DNA of 64,000 nucleotides. It comes from JACVRW01 sp963757815. GTDB taxonomy: Bacteria > Actinomycetota > Thermoleophilia > Solirubrobacterales > Thermoleophilaceae. Below, piece after piece: positions 17,300 through 25,751 of the stretch. The stretch spans positions 62,001 through 126,000 of the forward strand of contig CAVWSN010000025.1 in assembly GCA_963757815.1 (NCBI GenBank), in the 5' to 3' direction. The position numbers were made by a program, and so were the translations under genes. A model generated the notes under the pieces. That model did not search any database. It was not told the origin of the DNA and saw nothing but the letters and a program-made list of their open reading frames with translations. Positions within the stretch are counted from its first letter, which is position 1. Every line of letters starts with the position of its first letter.

Positions 17300-18043
17300 T
17301 CAGCCCACCGGCCCCATTCCCGCCTCGCCCTTCTTCCCAGGCTGGATGAACACGGAGAAGTAGAGGAACGACGCCACCAGCGCGCCGATGAGCGGGCCGA
17401 TCAGGTAGACGACGAAGAAGTCGTCCCATTCGCCCGAGACGAGCATCGGGGCGAAGCTGCGCGCGGGGTTGAAGCCCGCGCCCGTGATCGGGGCGAGGAC
17501 CATCACGCCCATTCCGAGCGCACCGCCGATGGCGAAGGCCGCCCAGTCCTTGGCGGCCCGCGGGTGGACGGCCACGCCGATGATCGCCCAGAGCAGGAAG
17601 AACGTGCCGATCGCCTCGACCACCAGCCCCGGGAACGCCGCACCGTCAACGATGTTCGAAACCGCCGGCGCTCCGTAGTTCTCAGCCCTGCCCTCGTCGA
17701 GGAGGATCGCCTTGACCAGCAGGGCGCCCGCCACAGCGCCGGCGAGCTGGGCCACGATGTAGATCGCGGCGTCGGGGATCTTGATCTGGCGCAGGCCTGC
17801 CAGCGCGACCGTCACGGCCGGGTTGAAATGCGCGCCCGAGACGATCGCGAGCGTCTGGATCAGCACAAAGAGCAGCAGCACGTGGACGAGGCCGATCACG
17901 CCGAAGTCCACGAAGGGGTTGGGGTTGGCCGGGGAGGGCTCCGGACCGTAGAGCGACACCACCGCGCAGATGAAGAAGACGAGCATCAGCGTGCCGAAGA
18001 ACTCGGCGATATATGCGGCGGGTCCGCGGTCCTCCACGTTCAA
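17300..18043 (-). CDS. aquaporin (MIP family)
   Basis: 247 residues with six transmembrane helices. Both pore loops are intact: HFNPAVTV (N74-P-A) and GFNPARSF (N192-P-A-R), with the selectivity-filter Arg195. The N-terminal helix YIAEFFGTLMLVFFICAVV is typical. A small residue set around the filter and the long acidic loop between helices 3 and 4 do not let me decide between water (AqpZ) and glycerol (GlpF) transport; no glycerol kinase is nearby. The gene diverges from a solute-binding protein gene with ~60 bp between starts. Confidence 0.92.
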   Translation of the reverse strand: MNVEDRGPAAYIAEFFGTLMLVFFICAVVSLYGPEPSPANPNPFVDFGVIGLVHVLLLFVLIQTLAIVSGAHFNPAVTVALAGLRQIKIPDAAIYIVAQLAGAVAGALLVKAILLDEGRAENYGAPAVSNIVDGAAFPGLVVEAIGTFFLLWAIIGVAVHPRAAKDWAAFAIGGALGMGVMVLAPITGAGFNPARSFAPMLVSGEWDDFFVVYLIGPLIGALVASFLYFSVFIQPGKKGEAGMGPVG

Positions 18044-18107
18044 AACCTCCTGACGATCACCTGGTCACCGGTGGATTCGGCGCCCGCGCCGCATACCCTT
18101 GTCCGCC

Positions 18108-19049
18108 GTGCGTCGTTTCGCCCTGCTCGCCGCGCTGGTCTCGCTGGCCGCCTGCGGGGGTGACGACGATGGCGGCGCGCAGAGTGCCGCCCTGGCGCTC
18201 GACTTCCAGCCGAACGCCGTGCATTCGGGGATCTACGCCGCTCAGAGACTGGAGCTCGACCGTCGCAACGGCGTCGAACTCGAGGTCCGCGTGCCGTCCG
18301 CCTCGACCGACTCGCTCAAGCTGCTCGCGGCAGGCCGCGCGGACCTGGCGGTGGTCGACATCCACGATCTCGGCCTGGCGCGCGAGCGCGGTCGCGACCT
18401 GGTGGGTGTCGGTGGGCTGGTGCAGCGGCCGCTCGCGGCCGTGATCGCCCGGGCGGAGGAGGTCAGCCGGCCCCGCGAGCTCGAGGGCCGGCGCGTCGGG
18501 GTCACGGGGCTGCCGTCGGACGAGGCGCTGTTGCGCGCCGTGGTCGAGGCGGACGGGGGCGATTTCGAGCGGGTCCAGCGCGTCACGATCGGCTTCTCGG
18601 CGGTGCCGACGCTGATCGCGGGTCGCGTCGACGCCGTCGTGTCGTTCTGGAACGTGGAGGGCGTGGCGCTGCGCCGGCGCGGGGTGCGGACGAGGGAATT
18701 TCGCGTCGACGAGTTCGGAGCGCCGCGCTATCCGGAGCTGGTGCTCGCGGTCGAGCGGGAGACACTCGAGAACGAGCGCCCGCTGGTGGACGGCGTGCTC
18801 GCCGCCCTCCGGGCGGGAACGCGCGCAGCTCTGGCCGACCCCGCGGCCGCTGTGGACGACATCGTGCGCGCTTCGGGTGCCGACGAGCCGCTGGTGCGCG
18901 CCGAGCTGGCGGCGGTCGGGCCCGCGCTCAGGCCCCCGCTCGAGCTCGACCGCGGCGCGCTCGAGGCCTGGGCCGAGTTCGACGCGCGCTTCGGAATCCT
19001 CGAGTCACCCCCGGACATCGATCGGGCTTTTGCGCTGCCGCAGTCCTGA
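18108..19049 (+). CDS. solute-binding lipoprotein, NMT1/THI5-like
   Basis: About 313 residues from GTG 18108 (TTG 18099 also possible). Lipoprotein signal: RRFALLAALVSLAAC with the lipobox Cys, then an Asp/Gly linker. The mature part has the pyrimidine-precursor binding protein pattern: LALDFQPNAVHSGIYAAQ (the LDWxPNxxHxG motif), ASTDSLKLLAAGRADLAVVD, and VSFWNVEGVALR. This group binds the THI5-type hydroxymethylpyrimidine precursor (ThiY), nitrate, sulfonates or similar small ligands. No permease or ATPase gene is adjacent, so the partner transporter must lie elsewhere. Confidence 0.85.
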   Translation: MRRFALLAALVSLAACGGDDDGGAQSAALALDFQPNAVHSGIYAAQRLELDRRNGVELEVRVPSASTDSLKLLAAGRADLAVVDIHDLGLARERGRDLVGVGGLVQRPLAAVIARAEEVSRPRELEGRRVGVTGLPSDEALLRAVVEADGGDFERVQRVTIGFSAVPTLIAGRVDAVVSFWNVEGVALRRRGVRTREFRVDEFGAPRYPELVLAVERETLENERPLVDGVLAALRAGTRAALADPAAAVDDIVRASGADEPLVRAELAAVGPALRPPLELDRGALEAWAEFDARFGILESPPDIDRAFALPQS

Positions 19050-19147
19050 CTGACCTCATCCGTCCTGCCCTGCCCACCCATGCGGTGGGCAGGATGAATC
19101 GCGATTTGGCGCCCCCCGGTCGCGATTTCGCGCGCGCGCCCAATCTG

Positions 19148-19163
19148 AAGCTAAAGTGAGCTT
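19148..19163. promoter_or_regulatory. possible SoxR operator
   Basis: AAGCT-AAAGTG-AGCTT is an inverted repeat ending 3 bp before the soxR start codon, in an otherwise GC-rich stretch. MerR-type regulators bind such dyads within their own promoters. It does not match the well known SoxR box closely, so this is tentative. Confidence 0.35.
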
Positions 19164-19166
19164 TGA

Positions 19167-19616
19167 ATGTCGAGCGTTCTGACCATCGGCGAGGTCGCGC
19201 GGCGCAGCGGCGTCGCGGCGTCGGCGCTCCGCTTCTACGAGGAGCGCGGCCTCATCTCCTCCGAGCGCGCCGGCTCGGGCCACCGTCGCTATCCGCGGCC
19301 CGTGCTTCGTCGGATCGCGTTCATCGTGTTCGCCCAGCGGATCGGCCTCTCGCTCGAGGAGATCGGCACCGAGCTCGCCAAGCTGCCCCCCGATCGCGCG
19401 CCGACCCGGCGTGACTGGTCACGTCTCTCGAGCAGCTGGACCTCCAGGATCGACGACCGCATCGCCGAGCTCGAGCGCCTCAAGCTCGGGCTCACGGAGT
19501 GCATCGGCTGCGGCTGCCTCTCACTCGACCGCTGCCAGCTCGCCAACCCCGAGGACCGCGCGGGTCGCCGCGGGCCCGGGCCGCGCTACTGGATCGGCGA
19601 CCGTCCGCTCGGCTGA
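19167..19616 (+). CDS. soxR: redox-sensing transcriptional activator SoxR (MerR family)
   Basis: 149 residues. Winged-helix MerR start LTIGEVARRSGVAASALRFYEERGL (~4-28), a dimerisation helix, and the [2Fe-2S] cysteine cluster CIGCGC...C (C112, C115, C117, C123). The region after the cluster (NPEDRAGRRGPGPRYW) is typical of SoxR. The cluster is oxidised by redox-active metabolites or superoxide, which turns on target promoters. There is no soxS; in actinobacteria SoxR acts directly on small regulons. A dyad precedes the gene and may be autoregulatory. Neighbouring targets are not obvious. Confidence 0.92.
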   Translation: MSSVLTIGEVARRSGVAASALRFYEERGLISSERAGSGHRRYPRPVLRRIAFIVFAQRIGLSLEEIGTELAKLPPDRAPTRRDWSRLSSSWTSRIDDRIAELERLKLGLTECIGCGCLSLDRCQLANPEDRAGRRGPGPRYWIGDRPLG

Positions 19617-19629
19617 CCCGCGCTGAAAC

Positions 19630-19950
19630 TCACCCGCCCCGGGCGGCGAGCATCGCCTCCACGAGCGCGGGCGCCTCGCGCGCCATCCGCGAGCGCGGCA
19701 CCACTCGTTCGAAGCCGGCCTCCTCGGCGCGCCTGCGGACGTCCTGCTCGACGTGCGAGTAGAAGCCGAGCCGAGGCACGGTCGAGCCGGCTGACTCCGC
19801 GATTCGCTCGTCCGGATCCGCGGTCAGGTCGACCACGAGCAGCGCCGCCTCGTCACCGGGCTGCACGACCTCGTGTCCGGCGGCGCGCAGGGCGCCCTGC
19901 AGCTTCGAGCCGAACAGAAGGTCCGGACAGAGCAGCGCGACCCGGGCCAC
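19630..19950 (-). CDS. small receiver-like protein, unknown
   Basis: 106 residues from GTG 19950. The alternating pattern VARVALLCPDLLFGSKLQGALRAAG, EAALLVVDLT, PRLGFYSHVEQDV and RAEEAGFERVVPRS resembles a CheY-like (beta/alpha)5 receiver fold without a linked output domain. An Asp lies at the end of the third strand-like segment (VVDLT), but the usual acidic pair near the start is reduced to a single Asp (CPD), so phosphorylation is uncertain. It follows a 120-residue gene with a 5-bp gap and is probably cotranscribed. Confidence 0.6.
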   Translation of the reverse strand: MARVALLCPDLLFGSKLQGALRAAGHEVVQPGDEAALLVVDLTADPDERIAESAGSTVPRLGFYSHVEQDVRRRAEEAGFERVVPRSRMAREAPALVEAMLAARGG

Positions 19951-19955
19951 CGCAC

Positions 19956-20318
19956 CTACTGGTCGCGCCGGCGGCGAAACTCTTGGCGCACGGACTCGGG
20001 CCGTCCCCACATCTGCACGACCTCGACGCGCCCCGAGCGCGCCTCGCGCACCACGAGCTCGCCCTCGATCCCGTTGTTGTCGAGCAGCCCGAGCGTGCCG
20101 CGCACCGTCTCCGGCGCGGCGGCGTGTCCGAACTCGTGGGCCACGCGCAGTCGCCAGTGCCAGTCGGCCTCGGAGTACGGCATCGCGTTGATCGTGGTCA
20201 GCAGGGACGCAGCCTCGACGTAGCGGTCCTCGTCGGCGATGCGCAGGTCGAGCTCGAGCTGAGTCCAGTCCGGAGGAAGCGTGTCGAGCACGCCCTGGAA
20301 GTCCTCGGCGAGAGCCAT
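19956..20318 (-). CDS. conserved-looking small protein, unknown
   Basis: 120 residues from ATG 20318. It contains TQLELDLRIADEDRYVEAASLLTTINA, WHWRLRVAHEFGHAAA (an HEFGH-like stretch recalling HExxH but lacking the Glu-x-x-His spacing) and LLDNNGIEGELVVREARSGRVEVVQMWGRPESVR. The coding pattern and tight spacing with the next gene support a real gene. No family is recognised. It is probably cotranscribed with the 106-residue receiver-like protein and may follow the DtxR gene's strand neighbours, but the two runs are convergent with soxR and separate from the metal operon. Confidence 0.6.
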   Translation of the reverse strand: MALAEDFQGVLDTLPPDWTQLELDLRIADEDRYVEAASLLTTINAMPYSEADWHWRLRVAHEFGHAAAPETVRGTLGLLDNNGIEGELVVREARSGRVEVVQMWGRPESVRQEFRRRRDQ

Positions 20319-20344
20319 CCGGGCCGGAACCCTACCGAGGCGGG

Positions 20345-21028
20345 CTACCCGTACCCGGCGATCCGCATCGCCCGGGCCAGCTGGGGGCCGAGCGCATGCT
20401 CGCGGCCGCCCGCCATGACGGTGAGCGGGCCGCCGAACGGCTGCTGGCCGGTCAGCTCGAGCTCGTCGCCCGGGGCGATGCCCAGCTCGGAGAGGTAGCG
20501 CAGCATGTCCGGATTCGAGTCGGACACGCGCGAGAACGTGCCGCGCTCGCCGGGAAGGAGCTCGGAGAGCGCCCGCGTCGGCGGCTCGTCGATCTCGCCG
20601 TCGCGGGTGGGGATCGGGTCACCGTGGGGATCGTGGGTGGGGTTGCCGAGCTTCGCGGCAATCAGCTCGGACAGCTCCGGTGAGATCGCGTGCTCGAGCA
20701 CCTCCGCCTCCTCGTGTACGCGATCCCACGACATGCCGAGCGCCTCGGCGAGGTAGAGCTCGAGCAGCCGGTGATGACGCAGCACCTCGAGCGCCACGCG
20801 CTCGCCGGCGCGCGTGAGCCGCACGCCGTGGTAGGGCTCGCGCGACACCAGCCCCAGCGTCTCGAGCCGCTTGATCATCGCCGACGCCGAGGCAGGCGAC
20901 ACCTCCAGCCGCTCGGCGAGCGCCGACGTCGAGACGGGCTCACGGCTGCGCCGTGCCAGCGACCAGATCGCCTTGGCGTAATCCTGGACCGCGCCGGTGA
21001 TCTCGCTGGTGTCGTCGCGGATCGCCAT
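20345..21028 (-). CDS. DtxR/MntR family metal-dependent repressor
   Basis: 227 residues from ATG 21028. Winged helix (about 20-75: ALAERLEVSPASASAMIKRLETLGLV), dimerisation/metal domain with HHRLLELYLAEALG and the ligand set EVLEH, and a C-terminal FeoA/SH3-like domain (about 150-227). The Glu in E-x-x-E-H, where iron-type DtxR/IdeR has Cys, is the manganese-type (MntR) pattern. At the MntR Glu11 position I read Lys (QDYAKAI), which is odd. It overlaps the ZIP permease stop as TGATG and ends the operon, which carries a DtxR-like palindrome in its promoter, so autorepression by metal is expected. Confidence 0.88.
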   Translation of the reverse strand: MAIRDDTSEITGAVQDYAKAIWSLARRSREPVSTSALAERLEVSPASASAMIKRLETLGLVSREPYHGVRLTRAGERVALEVLRHHRLLELYLAEALGMSWDRVHEEAEVLEHAISPELSELIAAKLGNPTHDPHGDPIPTRDGEIDEPPTRALSELLPGERGTFSRVSDSNPDMLRYLSELGIAPGDELELTGQQPFGGPLTVMAGGREHALGPQLARAMRIAGYG

Positions 21029-22243
21029 CAGACGGACACCAGCAGGCCGGTCAGGTACATGACGAGCAGGCCCGCGAGCAGCCCCGCGGTGGCAAGGGGG
21101 TGAAGGAAACGGCCGCTCTCGTCGCGCACCTGCGGCGCGATCTGGACGACCACCTGGGCGATCGCGCCGGCGCCGATCCCGAACATGAGCGCCGCCACGC
21201 TCGGGTGGAAGGCGGAGGCCCCGACCCAGGCGCCGAGAACGGCGGGCGCGCCCGCCAGCAGGCCGAGCAGAAGCAGCCGCTGCACCCGCGCTCGACCCTC
21301 GCGCGCGACCGGCGCGACGATCGCGAGCCCCTCGGTCGTGTTGTGCAGCGCGAAGCCGACCACGAGCGTCGCGCCGAGAGCCAGCGATCCGATCGCGTAC
21401 GCGGACCCGATCGCGAGCCCCTCGCCGAGGTTGTGCAGGCCGATGCCGAGTGCGACGAGGAACGCGGCGCGATAGCCGAGACCCCGGGACCGGCCCCCGC
21501 CGTCCTCGTCCTCGTCGTCGGCAAGGCGCGCGCGGCGCGCGCCCGAGCCAGCCGTCGACGCCCGCGAGCGCGAGATAGGCCGCGGCCGCACCCAGCCACA
21601 CGAGCGCCGCCCCGCCGAACGAACCGGGCCCGCTGTCCGCGATCTCCGTGCCCTCGAGCAGCGCGTCCACCCCGAGGAAGGCGAGCAGGCCGATCGTAAA
21701 GGCGAGCAGGAAGCGCATCCAGCGCGCGTCCACGCCGCGCATCCAGGGCAGCCAGAGCATCCCGATCGTCACCGGGATCACCCCCACGTAGATCCCGATC
21801 AGCGCCATGAGACCGTAGAAGCCGAGGTCCGCATCCGGCGTCTCGACCGCGGCCTCGATCTCATGGGTGATCGTCGCGCCCGTGGCTGTGAGCAGGATGA
21901 CCTCGTAGGCCTGGCCCTCGATCCAGGGGTACTGGACGTCGATCGTCGACCCGCCCAGGCGGCCGATGTCGTCGTTCGACTGGTCGAAGGCGGCGAAGGC
22001 GTCGTTCACGATCACCTGGCGCACCTCGACCGGGTCGGCCCCGTCGTTACGGACATGCAGCTCGATCTCGCCCGGCGCCAGAACGGTCCGCTCGACCGCG
22101 AGGTTCTCCTCCGGAACGCCGATGCGGTCGAGCCCGGGCGCGTCGAAGGCAACGAACAGCCCAATCGCAAGCGCGAGCACGACGAGCGGAGCGAGCCCGG
22201 CGAGCCAGGCGGGCTTGCGGCGGGTGAGCGTGGCGGCTTCCAT
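21028..22243 (-). pseudogene. ZIP family metal permease with N-terminal extracytoplasmic domain, one frameshift
   Basis: About 404 residues when restored. One N-terminal helix (16-33) anchors a ~90-residue beta-rich domain (IELHVRNDGADPVEV, STIDVQYPWIEG, YEVILLTATGATITHEIE), then ZIP helices begin at ~140. The frame shifts after AGVDGWLG; removing one G near plus-strand 21543 continues ARRARLADDEDEDGGG and the two metal-site helices LHNLGEGLAIG and LHNTTEGLAIV (H-N-x-x-E-G twice). Such permeases import Mn, Zn or Fe. The His/Asp loop (DDEDED) is typical. It overlaps the multicopper oxidase stop and the repressor start (TGATG both times). A sequencing indel is likely. Confidence 0.82.
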
Positions 22244-23278
22244 CAGTCGACCACCTCGAAGAAGCCCATCCAGCCCAATTCCGCGAACTCGCTCACGTGG
22301 GCGTGGAACATGTACTTGCCGGTGTAGGGGAAGCGCAGCTCGAGGATTCCGCGCTCGCCCTGGCCCTGGATCACGGTGTCGGTGAAGTCCCTCGGCTCGA
22401 GCCGTGTGCCGGTGGGGTAGTAGTCGAAGAAGTTCGCGTGAACGTGGAACGAGTTGAGGGGGTCGAACTCGAGCAGGTTCACGAGGTAGATCCGGACCAG
22501 CTCGTCGCGCTTGACCTTGATCGGCCGGTGCATGTACTCGAAGGCGACGGTGTTGACCGCGTAGACCTCGTTGGAGCGGTCGAAGTTGGTGTCGAACCCG
22601 TTCATCACCATCACGAGCTCGTCCGCGGGCGGACGGCCGTCCTTGGGGTCGATCACGAACGCCCCGTAGAGCCCCTTGGCGATGTGCTCAGCCAGCGGGG
22701 TCGAGTGGCAGTGGTAGAGGTGGAGGCCGAACGGAGTCGGCGTCGAACTCGTAGACCGTGCGCTTGCCCGGCTCGATGTTGCCGGCGCCGAGTCCGGGCA
22801 CCCCGTCCACCAGGTGGCGGTGGATGCCGTGGAAGTGGATCGTGTGCGGATGGGTCGAGCCGTTCACGAACTTGACCCGCAGCCGCTCGCCCTCGCGCGC
22901 GCGGAGCGTCGGGCCCGGGACGCGGTCGTTGTAGGCCCACGCGACGTACTTGACGCCGGGCGCCACCTCGATCTCCTTCTCGTGGGCGACGAGCTCCCAC
23001 TCGCGCACCCCGCCGACGACCCGGCCCTCGTCGAAGTCACGGACGATCTCCTGAGGATCGAACCCGTTTACGCGCGGGTCCACGCGGCCCATCGCGCCGA
23101 TGTGCCCGGAGGCGCGGTGGGCGTTCTGCGCGTCCTGGAGATGCTCGGCCGCGGAGGCCCCGGTGTCGTGCAGGCCCTGGTGCGGAACGAGCTCGTGGAG
23201 CACGGGAATCGCGGCGCCCGCGGCCGCTGCGCCGCCGAGAAGCTTCCGCCTGGAGAGTTTGGTCGATCCGAAATTCAC
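22243..23278 (-). pseudogene. two-domain multicopper oxidase, Tat-exported, one frameshift
   Basis: About 344 residues from GTG 23278 when restored. A Tat signal (SRRKLLGGAAAAG) is followed by two cupredoxin domains. Copper motifs: HPHTIHFHGIH, then, after the frame change, LYHCHSTPLAEH in domain 1, and FHVHANFFDYY and MFHAHVSEFAELGW in domain 2. The shift lies at YEFDA; dropping one G (GACGCC-G-ACTCCG, plus-strand ~22733) gives DATPFGLHLYHCH. Relatives include nitrite-reductase-like and small laccase-like oxidases that oxidise Cu(I), Fe(II) or Mn(II) outside the cytoplasm. First gene of the operon with the ZIP permease and repressor. Confidence 0.85.
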
Positions 23279-23301
23279 GTTTGGCCAGTAAGCGATGCAG
23301 G

Positions 23302-23317
23302 TTTAGGCTCGTCTAAA
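23302..23317. promoter_or_regulatory. DtxR/MntR-type operator in the metal-operon promoter
   Basis: TTTAG-GCTCGT-CTAAA, extended on both sides as GGTTTAG...CTAAAAG, is an AT-rich palindrome in the 53-bp gap between the divergent multicopper oxidase and ygfZ starts. Its half-sites match the TTAGG/CCTAA type recognised by DtxR-family repressors. The operon's last gene is such a repressor, so the site probably mediates metal-dependent autoregulation; it could also affect ygfZ. Confidence 0.65.
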
Positions 23318-23331
23318 AGTACACTGGATCC

Positions 23332-24228
23332 GTGATCGCGACAAGCGAGTACGAGCTCCTCACCCAGTCGGCCGGCGTGGTCGACCGCTCGGACCGGGCG
23401 AAGTTCCTCGTGCGCGGATCGGAGGCGGCCGACTTCATCCAGGGCCAGGTCTCGAACGACGTCGAGGCGCTGCGGCCGGGGAGCGGCTGCTACGCGACGA
23501 TCCTGAACGCGAAGGGCAAGCTGCGCGCCGACCTGAGAGTCCTCCGCCTGGATGACTCCTTCTGGCTCGACACCGAGGCGATCGGGCACGCCGTGTTGAG
23601 CCACATGCTCCAGACCTATTCGCTCGGCCGAGACGTGCAGTTCGAGGACGTCACCGAGTCGCGCGCACTCGTCTCGGTGATCGGCCCCGAGGCCCGCGAC
23701 GCGCTCCAGGTCGAGCTGCCGGCGGCCGAGCACTCGTTCGTGCAGGGCGAGCACGGCCTCTACGTGGCGACGCACTTGGGAGTGGACGTGATCGGCGAGC
23801 CGGGGCTCGAGCTGGCCCTGCCGGCAGCCTCGGAGGAGGCGGCCGAGTGTGTCCGGATCGAGTCGGGGCGCCCTCGGCTCGGCTATGACATGGACGCCGA
23901 GACGATGCCGCAGGAGGCAGGCATCAACGAGCGGGCGGTCAGCTTCACGAAGGGGTGCTACGTCGGCCAAGAGACCGTCGCGCGCCTGCACTACAAGGGC
24001 AAGCCGAACCGGCACCTGCGCGGACTGCGGCTGCCCGAACCCGTGGAGCGCGGCACCGAGATCGTGCTCGGCGAGAAGGTGGTGGGGCGCGTGGGCTCCA
24101 CGTGCGTCTCCCCCAGGCTCGGCCCGATCGCGCTCGCGGTCGTGCGCCGCGAGGCGGAGCCGGGCGACAACGTAACGGTGAACGGCGGCACCGCCGAAGT
24201 GGTCGGGCTACCGTTCACGCGTGGCTGA
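23332..24228 (+). CDS. ygfZ: folate-binding protein YgfZ (GcvT-like)
   Basis: 298 residues from GTG 23332. GcvT-like fold with GVVDRSDRAKFLVRGSEAADFIQGQVSNDV (~15-45), and the family signature K-G-C-Y-V-G-Q-E at 207-214 with the functionally required Cys209. The R-L-R-G-L strand and the C-terminal barrel follow. YgfZ (IBA57-like) uses tetrahydrofolate and helps the assembly or repair of Fe-S clusters in particular enzymes such as radical-SAM proteins; two such domains are present in FbiC in this window. It overlaps the acyltransferase gene by 8 bp. Confidence 0.9.
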   Translation: MIATSEYELLTQSAGVVDRSDRAKFLVRGSEAADFIQGQVSNDVEALRPGSGCYATILNAKGKLRADLRVLRLDDSFWLDTEAIGHAVLSHMLQTYSLGRDVQFEDVTESRALVSVIGPEARDALQVELPAAEHSFVQGEHGLYVATHLGVDVIGEPGLELALPAASEEAAECVRIESGRPRLGYDMDAETMPQEAGINERAVSFTKGCYVGQETVARLHYKGKPNRHLRGLRLPEPVERGTEIVLGEKVVGRVGSTCVSPRLGPIALAVVRREAEPGDNVTVNGGTAEVVGLPFTRG

Positions 24229-25177
24229 GCGGCGCACGCCCACCAGCAGGAGCGGCTTGTCGAGAGAGAGCCCGCTGCTCGGCTACGACGCGCCCGGGAA
24301 CGGCCTCGACCTGCCGCGCCACCCGGAGCCCCCGGCCGCACCCGTGCCCGAGCTCCGCGAGCTGCGGGAGCTCGTTCCCGCGGCCGAGCCGGGACGCGAG
24401 GTCGACGACTGGGGGCGCTCGCAGCGGGTCTTCGACCGGATCGAGCCGCTGCTCGACTTCTACTACCGCTACTGGTTCCGCGTGGAGGTCGAGGGAATCG
24501 AGAACGTGCCGTCCGACGGCGGCGCGCTGATCGTCTCGAACCACTCGGGAGCGTTGCCTCCCGATGCGCCGATGATCATCCAGGCGATCCGCCACGAGCA
24601 CCCCCGCCCCCGGCCGCTCTACATGCTCGGCGAGGACTGGTTCAAGGGCTACCCGGGAGTCTCGATGCTGACGACCAAGATCGGCCTGGTGGCGGCCCAC
24701 CCGTCGAACGCGCAGCGGCTCCTGCGCGACGAGGAGCGCCTCGTGCTCGTGTTCCCCGAGGGCCAGAAGGCCACCCGCAAGCTCTACTGGCAGCGCTACC
24801 GGCTGCGCCGCTTCGGCCGTGGCGGGTTCGTCCGCACCGCGATGCGCGCCGGGGTGCCGATCGTCCCGGTCGCGCTGATCGGCGCCGAGGAGGCGATGCC
24901 GGTCTTCGCTCACGTGCCGCTGCTCGAGCGGCTCACAGGGCTGCTCTACTTCCCCGTCAACCACGCCTTCCCGCAGTTCGGGCTCGCCGCCGCGCTCATG
25001 TATCTGCCCGCGAAGTTCAAGATCCGTTTCCTCGAGCCCGTCGACCTGTCCCGCTACGGCCCCGACGACGCGGATGACCTCGCGCTCGTGCAGCGGTTCT
25101 CCGACCGGATCCGAACGCGCATCCAGGAGGAGCTCGACGATCTCCTACTTGCGCGCCGGTCTGTCTGGTTCGGTTAA
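24221..25177 (+). CDS. lysophospholipid acyltransferase family protein (PlsC-like)
   Basis: 318 residues from GTG 24221. A polar N-terminal ~85 residues precede the acyltransferase domain: FRVEVEGIENVP, N-H-S-G-A-L-P-P-D (the NHxxxxD block, with six residues between H and D rather than four), VFPEGQKATRK (block III, FPEG), and VPIVPVALIGAEE (block IV). Such enzymes place acyl chains on lysophosphatidate or glycolipids at the membrane. The extended N-terminus and the FUSC-like absence of transmembrane helices resemble the actinobacterial group often placed with ygfZ or NAD-epimerase genes. Acceptor unknown. Confidence 0.85.
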   Translation: MAERRTPTSRSGLSRESPLLGYDAPGNGLDLPRHPEPPAAPVPELRELRELVPAAEPGREVDDWGRSQRVFDRIEPLLDFYYRYWFRVEVEGIENVPSDGGALIVSNHSGALPPDAPMIIQAIRHEHPRPRPLYMLGEDWFKGYPGVSMLTTKIGLVAAHPSNAQRLLRDEERLVLVFPEGQKATRKLYWQRYRLRRFGRGGFVRTAMRAGVPIVPVALIGAEEAMPVFAHVPLLERLTGLLYFPVNHAFPQFGLAAALMYLPAKFKIRFLEPVDLSRYGPDDADDLALVQRFSDRIRTRIQEELDDLLLARRSVWFG

Positions 25178-25187
25178 GTTCTCCGCC

Positions 25188-25610
25188 GTGGGGTCGAGGT
25201 GGGCGCGAGCAACGGCGGGCTTCGCGATCGCCGCGATGCTGCTCGCGGCCTGCGGCGACGATGACTTCGAGAACGAGCCCCGCCCTCCCGTGCCCGTCGG
25301 GCTCAGCGGCGTCATCCAGGACGACAGGGTGACCGTGTCCCCGGCGAAGCTCGGTGCCGGCCCGGTCCTGATCACGATCTCGAACCAGGCGCAGGGGCCG
25401 CGAACCGTAACGCTCGAGGGCGAGTCGATCGTCCAGCGCGAGGGCCCGATCCAGCCCGGCGACACCGCCACGATCCAGCGGACGCTCGCGCCCGGCAGCT
25501 ACGAGGTGCGCGCCGGTTCGAGGACCGCTCTCAGGCGGGAGATCGTTCCGGCCATGCTCGACATCGGGGCAGAGCGGCCCGATTCCAACAACGAGCTGCT
25601 CCTGCCGTAG
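25188..25610 (+). CDS. small lipoprotein of unknown function
   Basis: 140 residues from GTG 25188, ten bases after the acyltransferase stop. Lipoprotein signal with basic start, hydrophobic stretch FAIAAMLLAAC and lipobox Cys at ~25, followed by an acidic linker (GDDDFEN). The mature region (~110 residues) is beta-rich: GLSGVIQDDRVTVSP, GPVLITISNQAQGPRTVTLEG, GDTATIQRTLAPGSYEVRAG. The pattern resembles a cupredoxin-like or Ig-like sandwich but lacks visible copper ligands (no His, one Cys only at the lipobox). Function unknown. Confidence 0.72.
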   Translation: MGSRWARATAGFAIAAMLLAACGDDDFENEPRPPVPVGLSGVIQDDRVTVSPAKLGAGPVLITISNQAQGPRTVTLEGESIVQREGPIQPGDTATIQRTLAPGSYEVRAGSRTALRREIVPAMLDIGAERPDSNNELLLP

Positions 25611-25637
25611 GGCGCGCCTCTCTGGTGGCGGCGCCGA

Positions 25638-25751
25638 GTCGGTCTCGCGTATGGGCTGGGTAAGGGGTTGTGCTCGTTGGCCGCGGCGAAAGCGACGGAT
25701 CGAAGATCGTTCGGCCACGGCGTTCGGGAAAGCACGAGCCGTCCTGGACTG
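25638..25751 (+). repeat. dispersed repeat R1, copy 1 (between convergent genes)
   Basis: About 114 bp starting GTCGGTCTCGCGTATGGG and ending TCCTGGACTG. It aligns over nearly its full length with the reverse complement of 53328-53443 (shared blocks GTCGGTCTCGCGTATGGG, AAGGGG, GGCCGCG, ATCGAAGATCGTTCGG, TCCTGGA) and over its middle with 35491-35544. It lies between the converging lipoprotein and coiled-coil genes. Confidence 0.75.
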
